Positions 1 through 7,758 of a DNA stretch of 64,000 nt are shown here, piece after piece; positions within the stretch are counted from its first letter, which is position 1, and each line of letters starts with the position of its first letter. The DNA comes from Pseudomonas knackmussii B13 (lineage in GTDB: Bacteria > Pseudomonadota > Gammaproteobacteria > Pseudomonadales > Pseudomonadaceae): the NCBI RefSeq assembly GCF_000689415.1, contig NZ_HG322950.1:2921501-2985500 (forward strand). Reading direction: 5' to 3'. The position numbers and the translations under genes are program-made. The notes beneath the pieces were generated by a model. That model did not search any database. It saw only the letters and a program-made list of their open reading frames with translations, and was not told the DNA's origin.

Positions 1-393
1 CAGGAGCTTGATCGAGCTCTTGGCGCTCATCTTGTTGAGGTCCTTGGCGATGCCCGACAGGGCCTGTGCGCCCATCACCCAGGGGATGCTCAGCCAGGCG
101 GCCGGAACCGCGAGCATCAGCAACGCCACCACCTGCATGGCGAGGCCGATGTTCATGGTGCGGTTCAGGCCGATGTGCGCGCCGAGATAGCCGCCCACCA
201 GGTTGGTGACGACGCCGAAGAACTCGTAGAACACGAACAGCGTGGCGATCTGCAGGGGCGAATACCCCAGCGAATGGAAATGCAGCACCACCAGCATGCG
301 CAAGGCGCCATCGGTGAGCGTGAATGTCCAGTAGTTGGCCGTCACCAGCAGGTACTGGCGGACTTCCGGGGCCAGCGACGAGAGCGCCTTCAT
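1..393 (-). CDS. arsJ: ArsJ organoarsenical efflux permease (partial, 3' end outside window)
   Basis: The first 131 codons of an MFS-type membrane protein read from an ATG at 393 down to the window edge with no stop, so the C-terminal part is missing. The translation opens MKALSSLAPEVRQYLLVTAN and contains hydrophobic segments and an NKMSAKSS stretch typical of ArsJ. ArsJ exports 1-arseno-3-phosphoglycerate, the unstable product made when a GAPDH uses arsenate instead of phosphate. It lies 17 bp downstream of the operon's GAPDH gene, with a GGAG ribosome site in that gap, so the two are almost certainly co-translated partners. The identification rests on sequence feel plus this diagnostic neighbour. 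Confidence 0.9.
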   Translation of the reverse strand, partial: MKALSSLAPEVRQYLLVTANYWTFTLTDGALRMLVVLHFHSLGYSPLQIATLFVFYEFFGVVTNLVGGYLGAHIGLNRTMNIGLAMQVVALLMLAVPAAWLSIPWVMGAQALSGIAKDLNKMSAKSSIKLL

Positions 394-410
394 GTTCGTG
401 TCCTGCTCCC

Positions 411-1415
411 TCAACCGGCCAGGCCGACCATTTTCGCCAGCTCGACGGTGCGGTTGGCGTAGCCCCACTCGTTGTCGTACCAGGCGTAGAGCTTCACCTG
501 GGTGCCATTGACGACCATGGTCGAGAGCGCGTCGATGATCGAGGAGCGCGGGTCGGTGCGATAGTCGATCGACACCAGCGGACGTTCCTCGTAGCCAAGG
601 ATGTCTTTCAGCTCGTTTTCGGCGGCGTGCTTGAGCAGGCGGTTGACCTCTTCGACGCTGGTTTCCCGCTCGACCTCGAACACACAGTCGGTCAGCGAGG
701 CATTGGCCAGCGGAACGCGGACGGCGTGGCCGTTAAGGCGGCCGCGCAGCTCGGGGAAGATTTCCGCGATGGCGGTGGCCGAGCCGGTGGTGGTGGGGAT
801 CAGGCTCATGCCCGAGGCCCGGGCGCGGCGCAGGTCCTTGTGCGGCTGGTCGAGGATGCTCTGGGTGTTGGTCAGGTCGTGGATGGTGGTGATCGAGCCG
901 TGGCGGATGCCGAGGTTCTCGTGGATGACCTTGACCACCGGCGCCAGGCAGTTGGTGGTACAGGAGGCTGCGGTGACGATACGGTGCTGCGCCGGATCGA
1001 ACAGATGCTGGTTTACCCCCATGACGACGTTCAGCGCGCCTTTTTCTTTGACCGGAGCACTGACCACGACGCGCTTCACGCCCTGGTCCAGGTAGGCCTG
1101 GAGCACGGCGACGGTCTTCATCTTGCCGCTGGCCTCGATCACCAGGTCGCAGTCCGACCAGTCGGTGTCGGCGATGGCCTTGTTGGCGGTGACCGCGATG
1201 CGCTTGCCGTCGATGAGCACGGAGTCGCCGTCGGCGCTCGCCTCGTGGTGCCAGCGGCCGTGAACCGAGTCGAAGTTGATCAGGTGGGCGTGGGTCGCGG
1301 CATCGCCGGCCGGGTCGTTGATCCGTACGAATTCCAGTTCCGGCCAGTCCCAGGCCGCGCGCAGCGCCAGGCGACCGATACGTCCGAATCCGTTGATACC
1401 TACTTTGATGGTCAT
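411..1415 (-). CDS. Arsenic-operon type I glyceraldehyde-3-phosphate dehydrogenase
   Basis: A 334-residue, full-length GAPDH. It starts MTIKVGINGFGRIGR (NAD-binding Rossmann motif) and has the catalytic-Cys motif ASCTTNC with the nucleophile at about residue 152, and the C-terminal YDNEWGYANR signature. In ars operons this enzyme makes 1-arseno-3-phosphoglycerate from glyceraldehyde-3-phosphate and arsenate, and ArsJ extrudes it. The placement directly upstream of arsJ and downstream of acr3 supports that role over a glycolytic one. It is separated from acr3 by 105 bp, a larger gap than elsewhere in the operon, so an extra promoter is possible but none was identified. Confidence 0.95.
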   Translation of the reverse strand: MTIKVGINGFGRIGRLALRAAWDWPELEFVRINDPAGDAATHAHLINFDSVHGRWHHEASADGDSVLIDGKRIAVTANKAIADTDWSDCDLVIEASGKMKTVAVLQAYLDQGVKRVVVSAPVKEKGALNVVMGVNQHLFDPAQHRIVTAASCTTNCLAPVVKVIHENLGIRHGSITTIHDLTNTQSILDQPHKDLRRARASGMSLIPTTTGSATAIAEIFPELRGRLNGHAVRVPLANASLTDCVFEVERETSVEEVNRLLKHAAENELKDILGYEERPLVSIDYRTDPRSSIIDALSTMVVNGTQVKLYAWYDNEWGYANRTVELAKMVGLAG

Positions 1416-1520
1416 GCTCGTGTTCTCTGATGCGGTAAACGAGTGGTCGACATTGGGTTGTCGTGTTGGAGGCGTGCCTTCAAGGCCGAAGCTTGGCTGG
1501 GAATGCTGGCGGTCACGACT

Positions 1521-2582
1521 TCATTCCTGCGAAAGCGAGCCGGCGGCCGGGTCGAACCAGCGGCGCTTGAGCCAGCCGGCAACACCGACCAGCGTGATCA
1601 GGACGGGCACTTCCACCAGCGGCCCGATCACGGTGGCGAAGGCGACCGGCGAGGCGAGGCCGAAGGTGGCGATGGCCACGGCGATGGCGAGCTCGAAGTT
1701 GTTGCTTGCGGCGGTGAATGCCAGCGCGGTGGTGCGCGGGTAGTCCGCCTCCAGCACCCTGCCCATCCAGAAACTGATGAAGAACATCACCACGAAGTAG
1801 ATCGTCAGCGGGAGCGCGATGCGCAGCACATCCAGCGGCAGTTCCAGCACCCGGTCGCCCTTGAGGCTGAACATGGCGACGATGGTCAGCAGCAGCGCCA
1901 CCAGCGTCAGCGGGCTGATCCGCGGGATGAAGCGCTCCTGGTACCACTGGGCGCCCTTGCGCTTGATCAGCAGCTTGCGGGTCAGGAAACCGGCCAGGAA
2001 CGGGATGCCCAGGTAGATCAGCACCGACTGGGCGATGTCGAGGAAACCGGTGTGGATGACGCTGCCTTCCAGGCCGAACAGCGGCGGCAGAACGCCCAGG
2101 AAAAGCCAGGCGTAGAGGCTGAAGAAGAGGATCTGGAAGAGGCTGTTGAAGGCCACGAGCCCGGCGACGTATTGGCTGCTGCCGCCGGCGATCTGGTTCC
2201 AGACCAGCACCATGGCGATGCAGCGGGCCAGGCCAATGAGGATCAGGCCGGTCATGTATTCCGGTCGGTCGGAAAGGAAGACCACCGCCAGGACGAACAT
2301 CAGCGCCGGGCCGACGACCCAGTTCTGGACTAGCGACAGGGCCAGGATGCGCCTGTCCTGGAAGACCTGCGGCAGCTCCTCGTAGTTCACCCGCGCCAGC
2401 GGCGGATACATCATCACGATCAGGCCGACGGCAATGGGGAGGTTGGTGGAGCCCACCGACAGGCCGTTCAGCCAGCCGGGCAGCCCGGCGAACAGACTGC
2501 CCAGGCCGATGCCCAGGCCCATGGCGAGGAAGATCCAGACCGTCAGGTAGCGATCCAGGAAGGAGAGGCGGCTCTTGCTCAT
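1521..2582 (-). CDS. arsB: ACR3-family arsenite efflux permease
   Basis: A 353-residue polytopic membrane protein of the ACR3 (BART superfamily) type, about ten hydrophobic segments, expelling trivalent arsenite across the inner membrane. The start chosen is MSKSRLSFLDRYLTVWIFLA at 2582, which matches the usual ACR3 N-terminus and has GGGAG six bases upstream. An in-frame ATG 21 codons earlier would run into arsC. The family's conserved Cys-containing segment after TM4 is visible as GLARCIAMVLVWN. It follows arsC by 17 bp in the same operon. The name arsB is used loosely, because the protein is ACR3 and not the E. coli ArsB family. Confidence 0.93.
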   Translation of the reverse strand: MSKSRLSFLDRYLTVWIFLAMGLGIGLGSLFAGLPGWLNGLSVGSTNLPIAVGLIVMMYPPLARVNYEELPQVFQDRRILALSLVQNWVVGPALMFVLAVVFLSDRPEYMTGLILIGLARCIAMVLVWNQIAGGSSQYVAGLVAFNSLFQILFFSLYAWLFLGVLPPLFGLEGSVIHTGFLDIAQSVLIYLGIPFLAGFLTRKLLIKRKGAQWYQERFIPRISPLTLVALLLTIVAMFSLKGDRVLELPLDVLRIALPLTIYFVVMFFISFWMGRVLEADYPRTTALAFTAASNNFELAIAVAIATFGLASPVAFATVIGPLVEVPVLITLVGVAGWLKRRWFDPAAGSLSQE

Positions 2583-2599
2583 GCGGGTCTCCCGTTGCG

Positions 2600-3070
2600 T
2601 CAGAGCGTTCCGATTCGGGCCAGTTCGGTCTTCAGCCTGTCGCAATCGAGTTGCTCGAACGGCAGCGCCAGAAAAGCCGAGATGCGCCTTTCGATATGCG
2701 CGAGCGTGGCGTCGAACGCGGCCTCGCGTTCGGCCGCGCTGCCCGGCAGCTCGGAAGGGTCGGCCAATCCCCAGTGGGCTTTCGTTGCCGGCCCGAAGAA
2801 CACCGGGCAGGCCTCGCCCGCGGCCTTGTCGCAGACCGTGATGACGAAATCCGGCGCCAGGTCTGCATGCGCATCGGTCGACTTGCTGGCGAGCCCCTGG
2901 GTGGAAACGCCGGCACGTTGCAGGGCGGCGAGGCTCAGCGGATTCACTTCGCCACGGGGCAGGCTGCCGGCGCTGTAGGCGCGCATGCCGGCGGGGGCGA
3001 GGTGATTGAAGAGCGCTTCGGCCAGGATGCTGCGGCAGCTGTTGGCCGTGCAGAGGAACAGGACTTTCAT
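2600..3070 (-). CDS. arsC: Arsenate reductase ArsC, low-molecular-weight phosphatase type
   Basis: 156 residues starting MKVLFLCTANSCRS. The phosphatase-like P-loop holds Cys7 and Cys12-Arg13, and further cysteines stand at about 80 (ITVCDKAAGEAC) and 88. This is the layout of the thioredoxin-coupled pI258/ArsC family, where one P-loop Cys attacks arsenate and the two distal Cys relay electrons. It reduces arsenate to arsenite for ACR3. An upstream in-frame ATG exists but would overlap arsR, so the start at 3070 is preferred. It lies 19 bp downstream of arsR and is the second gene of the operon. Confidence 0.94.
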   Translation of the reverse strand: MKVLFLCTANSCRSILAEALFNHLAPAGMRAYSAGSLPRGEVNPLSLAALQRAGVSTQGLASKSTDAHADLAPDFVITVCDKAAGEACPVFFGPATKAHWGLADPSELPGSAAEREAAFDATLAHIERRISAFLALPFEQLDCDRLKTELARIGTL

Positions 3071-3089
3071 CGAATCGTCTCCTCGGCGG

Positions 3090-3446
3090 TCAGCAGCAGG
3101 CCGCGACACGCGCGGGGCGGTCGCCCATGTTTTCCAGGCGCTTGGCACTTGCACTGAGCCACGCACGGTTGGCGTCCAGCGTCGTCAGCAGCACCTGGCG
3201 AACCCAATCCGGCAGCTGCGGATGCAGGCGGTAATAAACCCACTGCCCCTGGCGACGGTCAGCCAGCAGGCCGCAAGTGCGCAGTTGCGCCAGGTGCCGC
3301 GAGACCTTTGGCTGGCTTTCGTCGAGGGCGCAGGTCAGCTCGCAGACGCAGAGCTCCTGTTCGCGGGCGATCAGCAGCATCATCCGCAGGCGATTCTCGT
3401 CGGCGAGGCATTTGAAAACCTGGATGGGCGTCAGCTGTTCAGGCAT
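3090..3446 (-). CDS. arsR: ArsR arsenite-responsive repressor
   Basis: 118 residues, a winged-helix SmtB/ArsR repressor. The arsenite-binding motif ELCVCELTC is present in the recognition region, followed by ESQPKVSRHLAQLR (recognition helix) and the wing (DRRQGQWVYYRL). The C-terminus ends in a Cys pair, which could add a metal ligand, though this is inference. It is the first gene of the arsR-arsC-acr3-gapdh-arsJ operon and should repress it from the operator at 3482-3501. The start MPEQLTPIQVFKCLAD at 3446 is chosen because it is the family N-terminus. Longer in-frame starts would run through the promoter. Confidence 0.95.
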   Translation of the reverse strand: MPEQLTPIQVFKCLADENRLRMMLLIAREQELCVCELTCALDESQPKVSRHLAQLRTCGLLADRRQGQWVYYRLHPQLPDWVRQVLLTTLDANRAWLSASAKRLENMGDRPARVAACC

Positions 3447-3481
3447 GGCTGTGCTGGCTCCTATTACGTAGGAAGGTGCAG

Positions 3482-3524
3482 ATATTCGATTTGGCGAATA
3501 TATGGAATTTTGCATGTATTGCAA
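3482..3524 (-). promoter_or_regulatory. ars operon promoter and ArsR operator
   Basis: A perfect inverted repeat ATATTCG-N6-CGAATAT lies at 3482-3501. On the minus strand a -35 TTGCAA (3524-3519), 16-bp spacer and -10 TATATT (3502-3497) precede arsR, so the operator overlaps the -10 box and the expected transcription start. This is a standard repressor geometry for ArsR. Confidence 0.8.
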
Positions 3525-3607
3525 GAAAGAAATGCTGACAGCTCGCGCCGGTGCCCAGGCGCCGGGGTGTGATTGAGGCGGGGTCGCCAGGCCGACGATC
3601 CGCCGAT

Positions 3608-4510
3608 CTAGCGCGACTCGTAGTGCGCGTTGTCCTCGCGCAGCAGGTCCAGGTACAGCTTTGCCGCCAGGCCCAGCGGGCGTGACTTGATCCAGAGCAC
3701 GTCGACCCACAGGCGCAGGCGGCTGGCCATGTTGCTGAAACGCACCTCGCGCAGGCTGCTGGCGTCCAGCAGCGGCTGCACCAGCGGCTGTGGCAGGTAG
3801 GCCCAGCCGAGGCCGGATTGCACCAGCTCAAGGGTGGCGAGGTAGCTGTCGGTCAGCCAGATGCGCCGCGACAGCACCAGGCGCGGGTCCGAGCCGGTCG
3901 GCTCGCCCGAGGCCACCATGATCTGCCGCTGTTCGGCCAGCCTTTCCTCGGCCATCGGCTCGTCGATGGCCTGGGCCACCGGATGGCGGGGCGAGGCGAC
4001 TGCGATCAGCAATTGGCTGCCGGCTTCCAGGAACGACTCGCGCTCGTCGATGCCCGGGCGTTCGAAGACCAGCGCCAATTGCGCGCTGCCTTCGTGGAGC
4101 ATGCGTACCGCCTCAGTCTGCGGCGCTGAGCGGACCTCTACCTGCAGGTTCGGGAAGCGCTCGGCGAGCTTTTCCAACGGCCGGCTCCAGCGTCCGGTCT
4201 GCAGCTCCGGCGCCATCGCCAGTACCAGCCGGCGCTCCAGGCCCTGGTGCAGTTGCAGCGCCTGGGCGTCGAGCAGGTTGAGTTGGGCGACCACCTGCCG
4301 CGCCTGCGGCTCCAGGGCCAGCGCGGCGGCCGGCGGCAGCGCCTTGCGTGAGGCGCGGTCGAACAACGTGAGGTCAAGTTCGGCCTCCAACTGAGCGATG
4401 GCCATGCTCACCGCCGAAGGCACGCGACCGAGCTTGCGCGCGGCGGCCGAGAAGGAGCCGCTGTCGAGCACGGCGAGGAAAAGGGTCAGGGAATCGCTGC
4501 TGAATGCCAT
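3608..4510 (-). CDS. LysR-family transcriptional regulator
   Basis: 300 residues with the N-terminal LysR helix-turn-helix (SGSFSAAARKLGRVPSAVSM, about residues 17-36) and a periplasmic-binding-like effector domain. It is transcribed away from the two SDR genes at 4603-6155, with a 92-bp divergent intergenic region. It probably controls them, as LysR proteins usually regulate the divergent neighbour. The co-inducer is unknown. The 3' end faces the ars promoter region without overlap. Confidence 0.9.
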   Translation of the reverse strand: MAFSSDSLTLFLAVLDSGSFSAAARKLGRVPSAVSMAIAQLEAELDLTLFDRASRKALPPAAALALEPQARQVVAQLNLLDAQALQLHQGLERRLVLAMAPELQTGRWSRPLEKLAERFPNLQVEVRSAPQTEAVRMLHEGSAQLALVFERPGIDERESFLEAGSQLLIAVASPRHPVAQAIDEPMAEERLAEQRQIMVASGEPTGSDPRLVLSRRIWLTDSYLATLELVQSGLGWAYLPQPLVQPLLDASSLREVRFSNMASRLRLWVDVLWIKSRPLGLAAKLYLDLLREDNAHYESR

Positions 4511-4602
4511 AGCGTTGTCAATAAACCTGATAACGATCGTCTTTTGTCGTCAGCGAGCTGAACATAGATTGCTCCTCACAACAACAGTGAGAGGGAATCC
4601 CC

Positions 4603-5382
4603 GTGTCCAAACCGCAATGGCAGGAACAGGTAGCGCTGGTCAGCGGCGCTGGCAGCGAACATGGCATCGGCATGGCCATCGCCCGACGTCTCGGACAGGC
4701 CGGCGCGCGGTTGATCGTCACCGCCAGCAGTGCGCGCATCGCCGAACGCGTGGCTGAGCTGCGCGCCGAAGGCTTCGAGGCCGAAGGCCGCGCTGCTGAC
4801 CTCACCGACGAGAAGCAGGTGCGCGAACTGGCCGCCTGGGCCGAAGCGCGCTGGGGCCGCATCGACGTGCTGGTGAACAACGCCGGCATGGCCATGCAGG
4901 GCAGCCCCGAGCCCTTCGCCGAGGTGGCGACGATGGACCTGGCGACCTGGAACCTGTCGCTGGCGCGCAACCTCACCACCGCTTTCCTGCTGACCCGCGC
5001 GGTGCTGCCGGGCATGCAGGCGCGCGGCTACGGGCGCATCGTGCAGATCAGCTCCACCACCGGCACGCGTGGCAGCAACCTGGGCGAGGCGGCCTACAGC
5101 GCGGCCAAGGCCGGCATGGTCGGCCTGAACATGGGGCTGGCGCTGGAGGTGGCCAAGCAGGGCATCACCGTGAACAGCGTGGCGCCGGGCTGGATCGAGA
5201 CCGCCTCGTCCACCGAAGAGGAAGCCCACGCCGCCAGCTACACGCCCATCGGTCGCGCCGGCAAACCGGAGGAAGTGGCAGCGGCAGTGGCCTTCCTGGC
5301 CTCGCCGGAAGCCAGCTACATCACCGGCGAACTGCTGGTGGTCGATGGCGGCAACTGCCTGGTCGAAAACAAGGCGCCTTGA
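4603..5382 (+). CDS. SDR-family NAD(P)-dependent oxidoreductase (FabG-like)
   Basis: 259 residues, classical SDR. The cofactor motif is a longer variant, GAGSEHGIG (residues 15-23), NNAG is at about 92-95, Ser at 150-151 and the catalytic Y165-x3-K169 (YSAAK). The G-rich loop is lengthened by one residue compared with canonical TGxxxGIG. It is probably the first gene of a two-gene operon with the SDR at 5397 and divergent from a LysR regulator. The substrate cannot be read from sequence; two consecutive SDRs suggest successive oxidations of a polyol, hydroxy acid or cyclic alcohol. Confidence 0.88.
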   Translation: MSKPQWQEQVALVSGAGSEHGIGMAIARRLGQAGARLIVTASSARIAERVAELRAEGFEAEGRAADLTDEKQVRELAAWAEARWGRIDVLVNNAGMAMQGSPEPFAEVATMDLATWNLSLARNLTTAFLLTRAVLPGMQARGYGRIVQISSTTGTRGSNLGEAAYSAAKAGMVGLNMGLALEVAKQGITVNSVAPGWIETASSTEEEAHAASYTPIGRAGKPEEVAAAVAFLASPEASYITGELLVVDGGNCLVENKAP

Positions 5383-5396
5383 GCGAGGAGACACAC

Positions 5397-6155
5397 ATGG
5401 ACACTCCCGTGGTTCTGATCACCGGCGCTTGCGGCGGCGTAGGCCGCGCACTGGTGGAACGCTTCGTCGCCGGCAGCTGGCGCGTCTTCGCCACCGACCT
5501 GAACGAGGCCGGGCTGGCGCAACTCGCCGCCGATTTCCCCCTGGCCGGCCAATGTGCCGGCGACATTCGCCAACCTGCCGTATGCCGCGCGGTAGTCGAG
5601 GCTGCACTGCAGGCCGGCGGCCGCCTGGATGCGCTGGTCAACGCTGCTGGCGTCTGGCGCGAAGGGCCGGTGGAAGACTTCAGCGAGGACGACTTCGACC
5701 TGGTGCTGGACGTCAACCTCAAGGCCACCTTCTTCATGTGCTCGGCCGCCATCCCGCACTTGAAGGCCAGCCAGGGCGCCATCGTGAACATCTCCAGCGA
5801 CGCCGGCCGCCAGGGCAACCGCAACGCCGCGGCCTACTGCGCGAGCAAGGGTGGGGTGACGCTGCTGAGCAAGACCCTGGCGCTGGACCTGGCCCCGGCC
5901 GGCGTGCGCTGCAATGCCGTGTCGCCCGGCGACATCGAAACGCCGATGCTCAAGTACCAGGCCGATACCTATGGCGCCGGCGATCCGCAGGGCTACTACG
6001 CCGAGTTGCTGGCCAAGTACCCGCAGGGCGAGCGCGCGCGCTTCATCCAGCCGGCGGAGGTGGCCGAGCTGGTCTACTTCCTCTGCCAGCCGGGCGCCGG
6101 TTCGATCACCGGGGCGGACCTGGCCATCGACTGCGGGTTGTCGGCGGGGAACTGA
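5397..6155 (+). CDS. SDR-family oxidoreductase, second of a pair
   Basis: 252 residues, classical SDR with TGACGGVG cofactor loop (residues 9-16), NAAG at 82-85, Ser133/134 and Y147-x3-K151 (YCASK). The ATG at 5397 is preferred because GAGGAG stands seven bases upstream; a start at 5379 would overlap the upstream gene. It lies 14 bp after the first SDR, so co-expression is very likely. The substrate is unknown. Confidence 0.88.
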   Translation: MDTPVVLITGACGGVGRALVERFVAGSWRVFATDLNEAGLAQLAADFPLAGQCAGDIRQPAVCRAVVEAALQAGGRLDALVNAAGVWREGPVEDFSEDDFDLVLDVNLKATFFMCSAAIPHLKASQGAIVNISSDAGRQGNRNAAAYCASKGGVTLLSKTLALDLAPAGVRCNAVSPGDIETPMLKYQADTYGAGDPQGYYAELLAKYPQGERARFIQPAEVAELVYFLCQPGAGSITGADLAIDCGLSAGN

Positions 6156-6376
6156 GGGGGCGCGCCCCGGCTTCGGCGTGGCATCGCCGGGGCGCGCACT
6201 GTCGATCAGCACGTCTCGAAGGCTCGGAAGCAAATCGCTGCATCGACTCGCCGTAGCCCGATTTGGCTCCAGACAAGCCATCGTTCTCCGGCTCTGACAG
6301 GGGGCAAAGTCTTCACTGCCTGCCTCGATCTCGTCTCCCTGTACATGCCGCAGCCCAAGAACGGCAACTGACGGAC

Positions 6377-6991
6377 TCAGGATGTCCGCTGCAGGTGGAA
6401 GCGGCAGACCTGGCCACCACGCAGCATGCATTCGAGATGCTCGACGTCGGCGCCGCCCAGGGTGCCGATCAGCGCCAGGTCGAGTTCGCAGACTTCCGGG
6501 TGGCTGCCCGCCAGGTGATGGAACACGCAGTTGTGCGCGACTATTTCCGGCTCGCCGGAACTGCGGAAGAACACCTGCGCTTCGTAACCGGCATCGTTCA
6601 TGTGCTGGACGATGCGCTCCTCGTCCACGCTGGCGGACTCCAGTTCGGCGGCAAGGCGGGTGCCGAGCTTGCGCATCAGCGCTACCAGCGCCGGGTGGCC
6701 GATTATCTCGGCGATCTCGCCGATCAGCAGGTCGGCGAGCGCCTGGTATTGCCGGGGGAAAAGCTCCCGGCCGCGCGGACCGAGCAGGTAGAGCTGCTCG
6801 GGGCGGCGGCCGGTGGGACGGGTCGGGCCGCGCAGCACCAGGGCGTCGCGTTCCAATGCCGCCAGGTGCTGGCGTACGGCGGTGCGGGTCACCGCCAACT
6901 GTTCGGCCAGTTCGTCGATGCTCATGCCGCCGGCCTGGTAGAGAAGGGCGGTGAGCAGGTCCTGCTGGGTGCGACCCAATCCTTGCAGCAT
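6377..6991 (-). CDS. SufR-like winged-helix regulator with four C-terminal cysteines
   Basis: 204 residues. The N-terminal winged helix (SIDELAEQLAVTRTAVRQHL, about residues 23-42) is of the MarR/ArsR-like COG2345 type. The C-terminal half carries cysteines in the pattern C-x12-C-x19-C-x7-C (HNCVFHH, PEVCELD, LECMLR, GQVCRF). SufR-type relatives ligate an Fe-S cluster through similarly placed cysteines, so redox or iron-sulfur sensing is plausible, though the spacing is not identical to cyanobacterial SufR. It starts 4 bp after the stop of the secreted protein at 6996-7649, so the two form one operon. Confidence 0.78.
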   Translation of the reverse strand: MLQGLGRTQQDLLTALLYQAGGMSIDELAEQLAVTRTAVRQHLAALERDALVLRGPTRPTGRRPEQLYLLGPRGRELFPRQYQALADLLIGEIAEIIGHPALVALMRKLGTRLAAELESASVDEERIVQHMNDAGYEAQVFFRSSGEPEIVAHNCVFHHLAGSHPEVCELDLALIGTLGGADVEHLECMLRGGQVCRFHLQRTS

Positions 6992-6995
6992 GCAG

Positions 6996-7649
6996 CTACC
7001 TCGCGACTACGAACTTGTCCGGGAATTGCTTGACCAGCGCGGCGCTCAGCGCGTCGGCGAGCATCTGGATGTGCATGTTCATCGCTTGCCAGGTCTTCGC
7101 CTCGCCAGCGTAGTCATGCGCGGCCAGTTGGTCGATCTGCGCGATGTGCTGCGCACCGTGGGTGCTGAGCATCGCGATCAGGTCATTCTCGGGGAGGTTG
7201 GGGTTGGCGCCGGCGAGGAATCTGGCAATGGCGCCGGCGTTGCTGGTCAGCTCGCCGATGGCGGCTTTTCGCCCGGCGGCATCCTTGGCCACGCTGGCGT
7301 CACTGTAATGCTTCACCGCGCCCCAGTGCCCGGCCAGCAGCTTGAGCAATTGGTCGGCGGCAGGCTGTCCGTAGAGCGGTGCTATGGCGTTGGCGATAGC
7401 GGTGGCATTGGCGACCACCTGTTCGCTGGCCACTTTGGCCTGGGCCTTGTTGCCGGCCTGGTTGGCCTGCGCGTAGTCGCGTATCCAGAAGATGTGCTCC
7501 TGCCACAGGTCACGAAGGGCCAGGCGGTTGTCGAGGGCGGAGGCGGCGGCGGCGGAGGGTGTGGCGGCTTGGGCATCCGTTGGGATGCTGGCGATGCTGG
7601 TGGTGCAGAGGGTTACGACGGCGAGGAGAATCGATGATCCGATGTTCAT
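6996..7649 (-). CDS. Secreted all-helical protein, function unknown
   Basis: 217 residues with a signal peptide (hydrophobic residues 6-20, predicted cleavage near AQA-AT at about 28). The mature part is Ala-rich and helical, with regularly placed histidines (WQEHIFW, GHWGAVKHYS, STHGAQHIAQ, MNMHIQML), which suggests a four-helix bundle that could bind a metal or haem. I do not recognise the family. It is the first gene of a two-gene operon with the SufR-like regulator and follows a large palindrome at 7681-7720, so its expression probably responds to that regulator. Confidence 0.7.
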   Translation of the reverse strand: MNIGSSILLAVVTLCTTSIASIPTDAQAATPSAAAASALDNRLALRDLWQEHIFWIRDYAQANQAGNKAQAKVASEQVVANATAIANAIAPLYGQPAADQLLKLLAGHWGAVKHYSDASVAKDAAGRKAAIGELTSNAGAIARFLAGANPNLPENDLIAMLSTHGAQHIAQIDQLAAHDYAGEAKTWQAMNMHIQMLADALSAALVKQFPDKFVVAR

Positions 7650-7680
7650 GGCAGTGGCCTCTTGGGGCGGACGACACTAC

Positions 7681-7720
7681 AAAATCAATTAAGGCATATT
7701 TAAATGCCGTAATTGATTTT
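7681..7720. promoter_or_regulatory. 40-bp near-perfect palindrome upstream of the secreted protein
   Basis: Two 17-bp arms, AAAATCAATTAAGGCAT (7681-7697) and ATGCCGTAATTGATTTT (7704-7720), match at 16 of 17 positions and flank the AT spacer ATTTAA. It lies 31 bp upstream of the minus-strand start at 7649. It is most likely an operator for the co-transcribed SufR-like regulator. The inner part, GGCAT-ATTTAA-ATGCC, superficially recalls NsrR-type sites, but this is only a resemblance. Confidence 0.7.
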
Positions 7721-7758
7721 CCCGACAGGAGGCCATGCCTTCTTGCGTGAGAAGGAGC

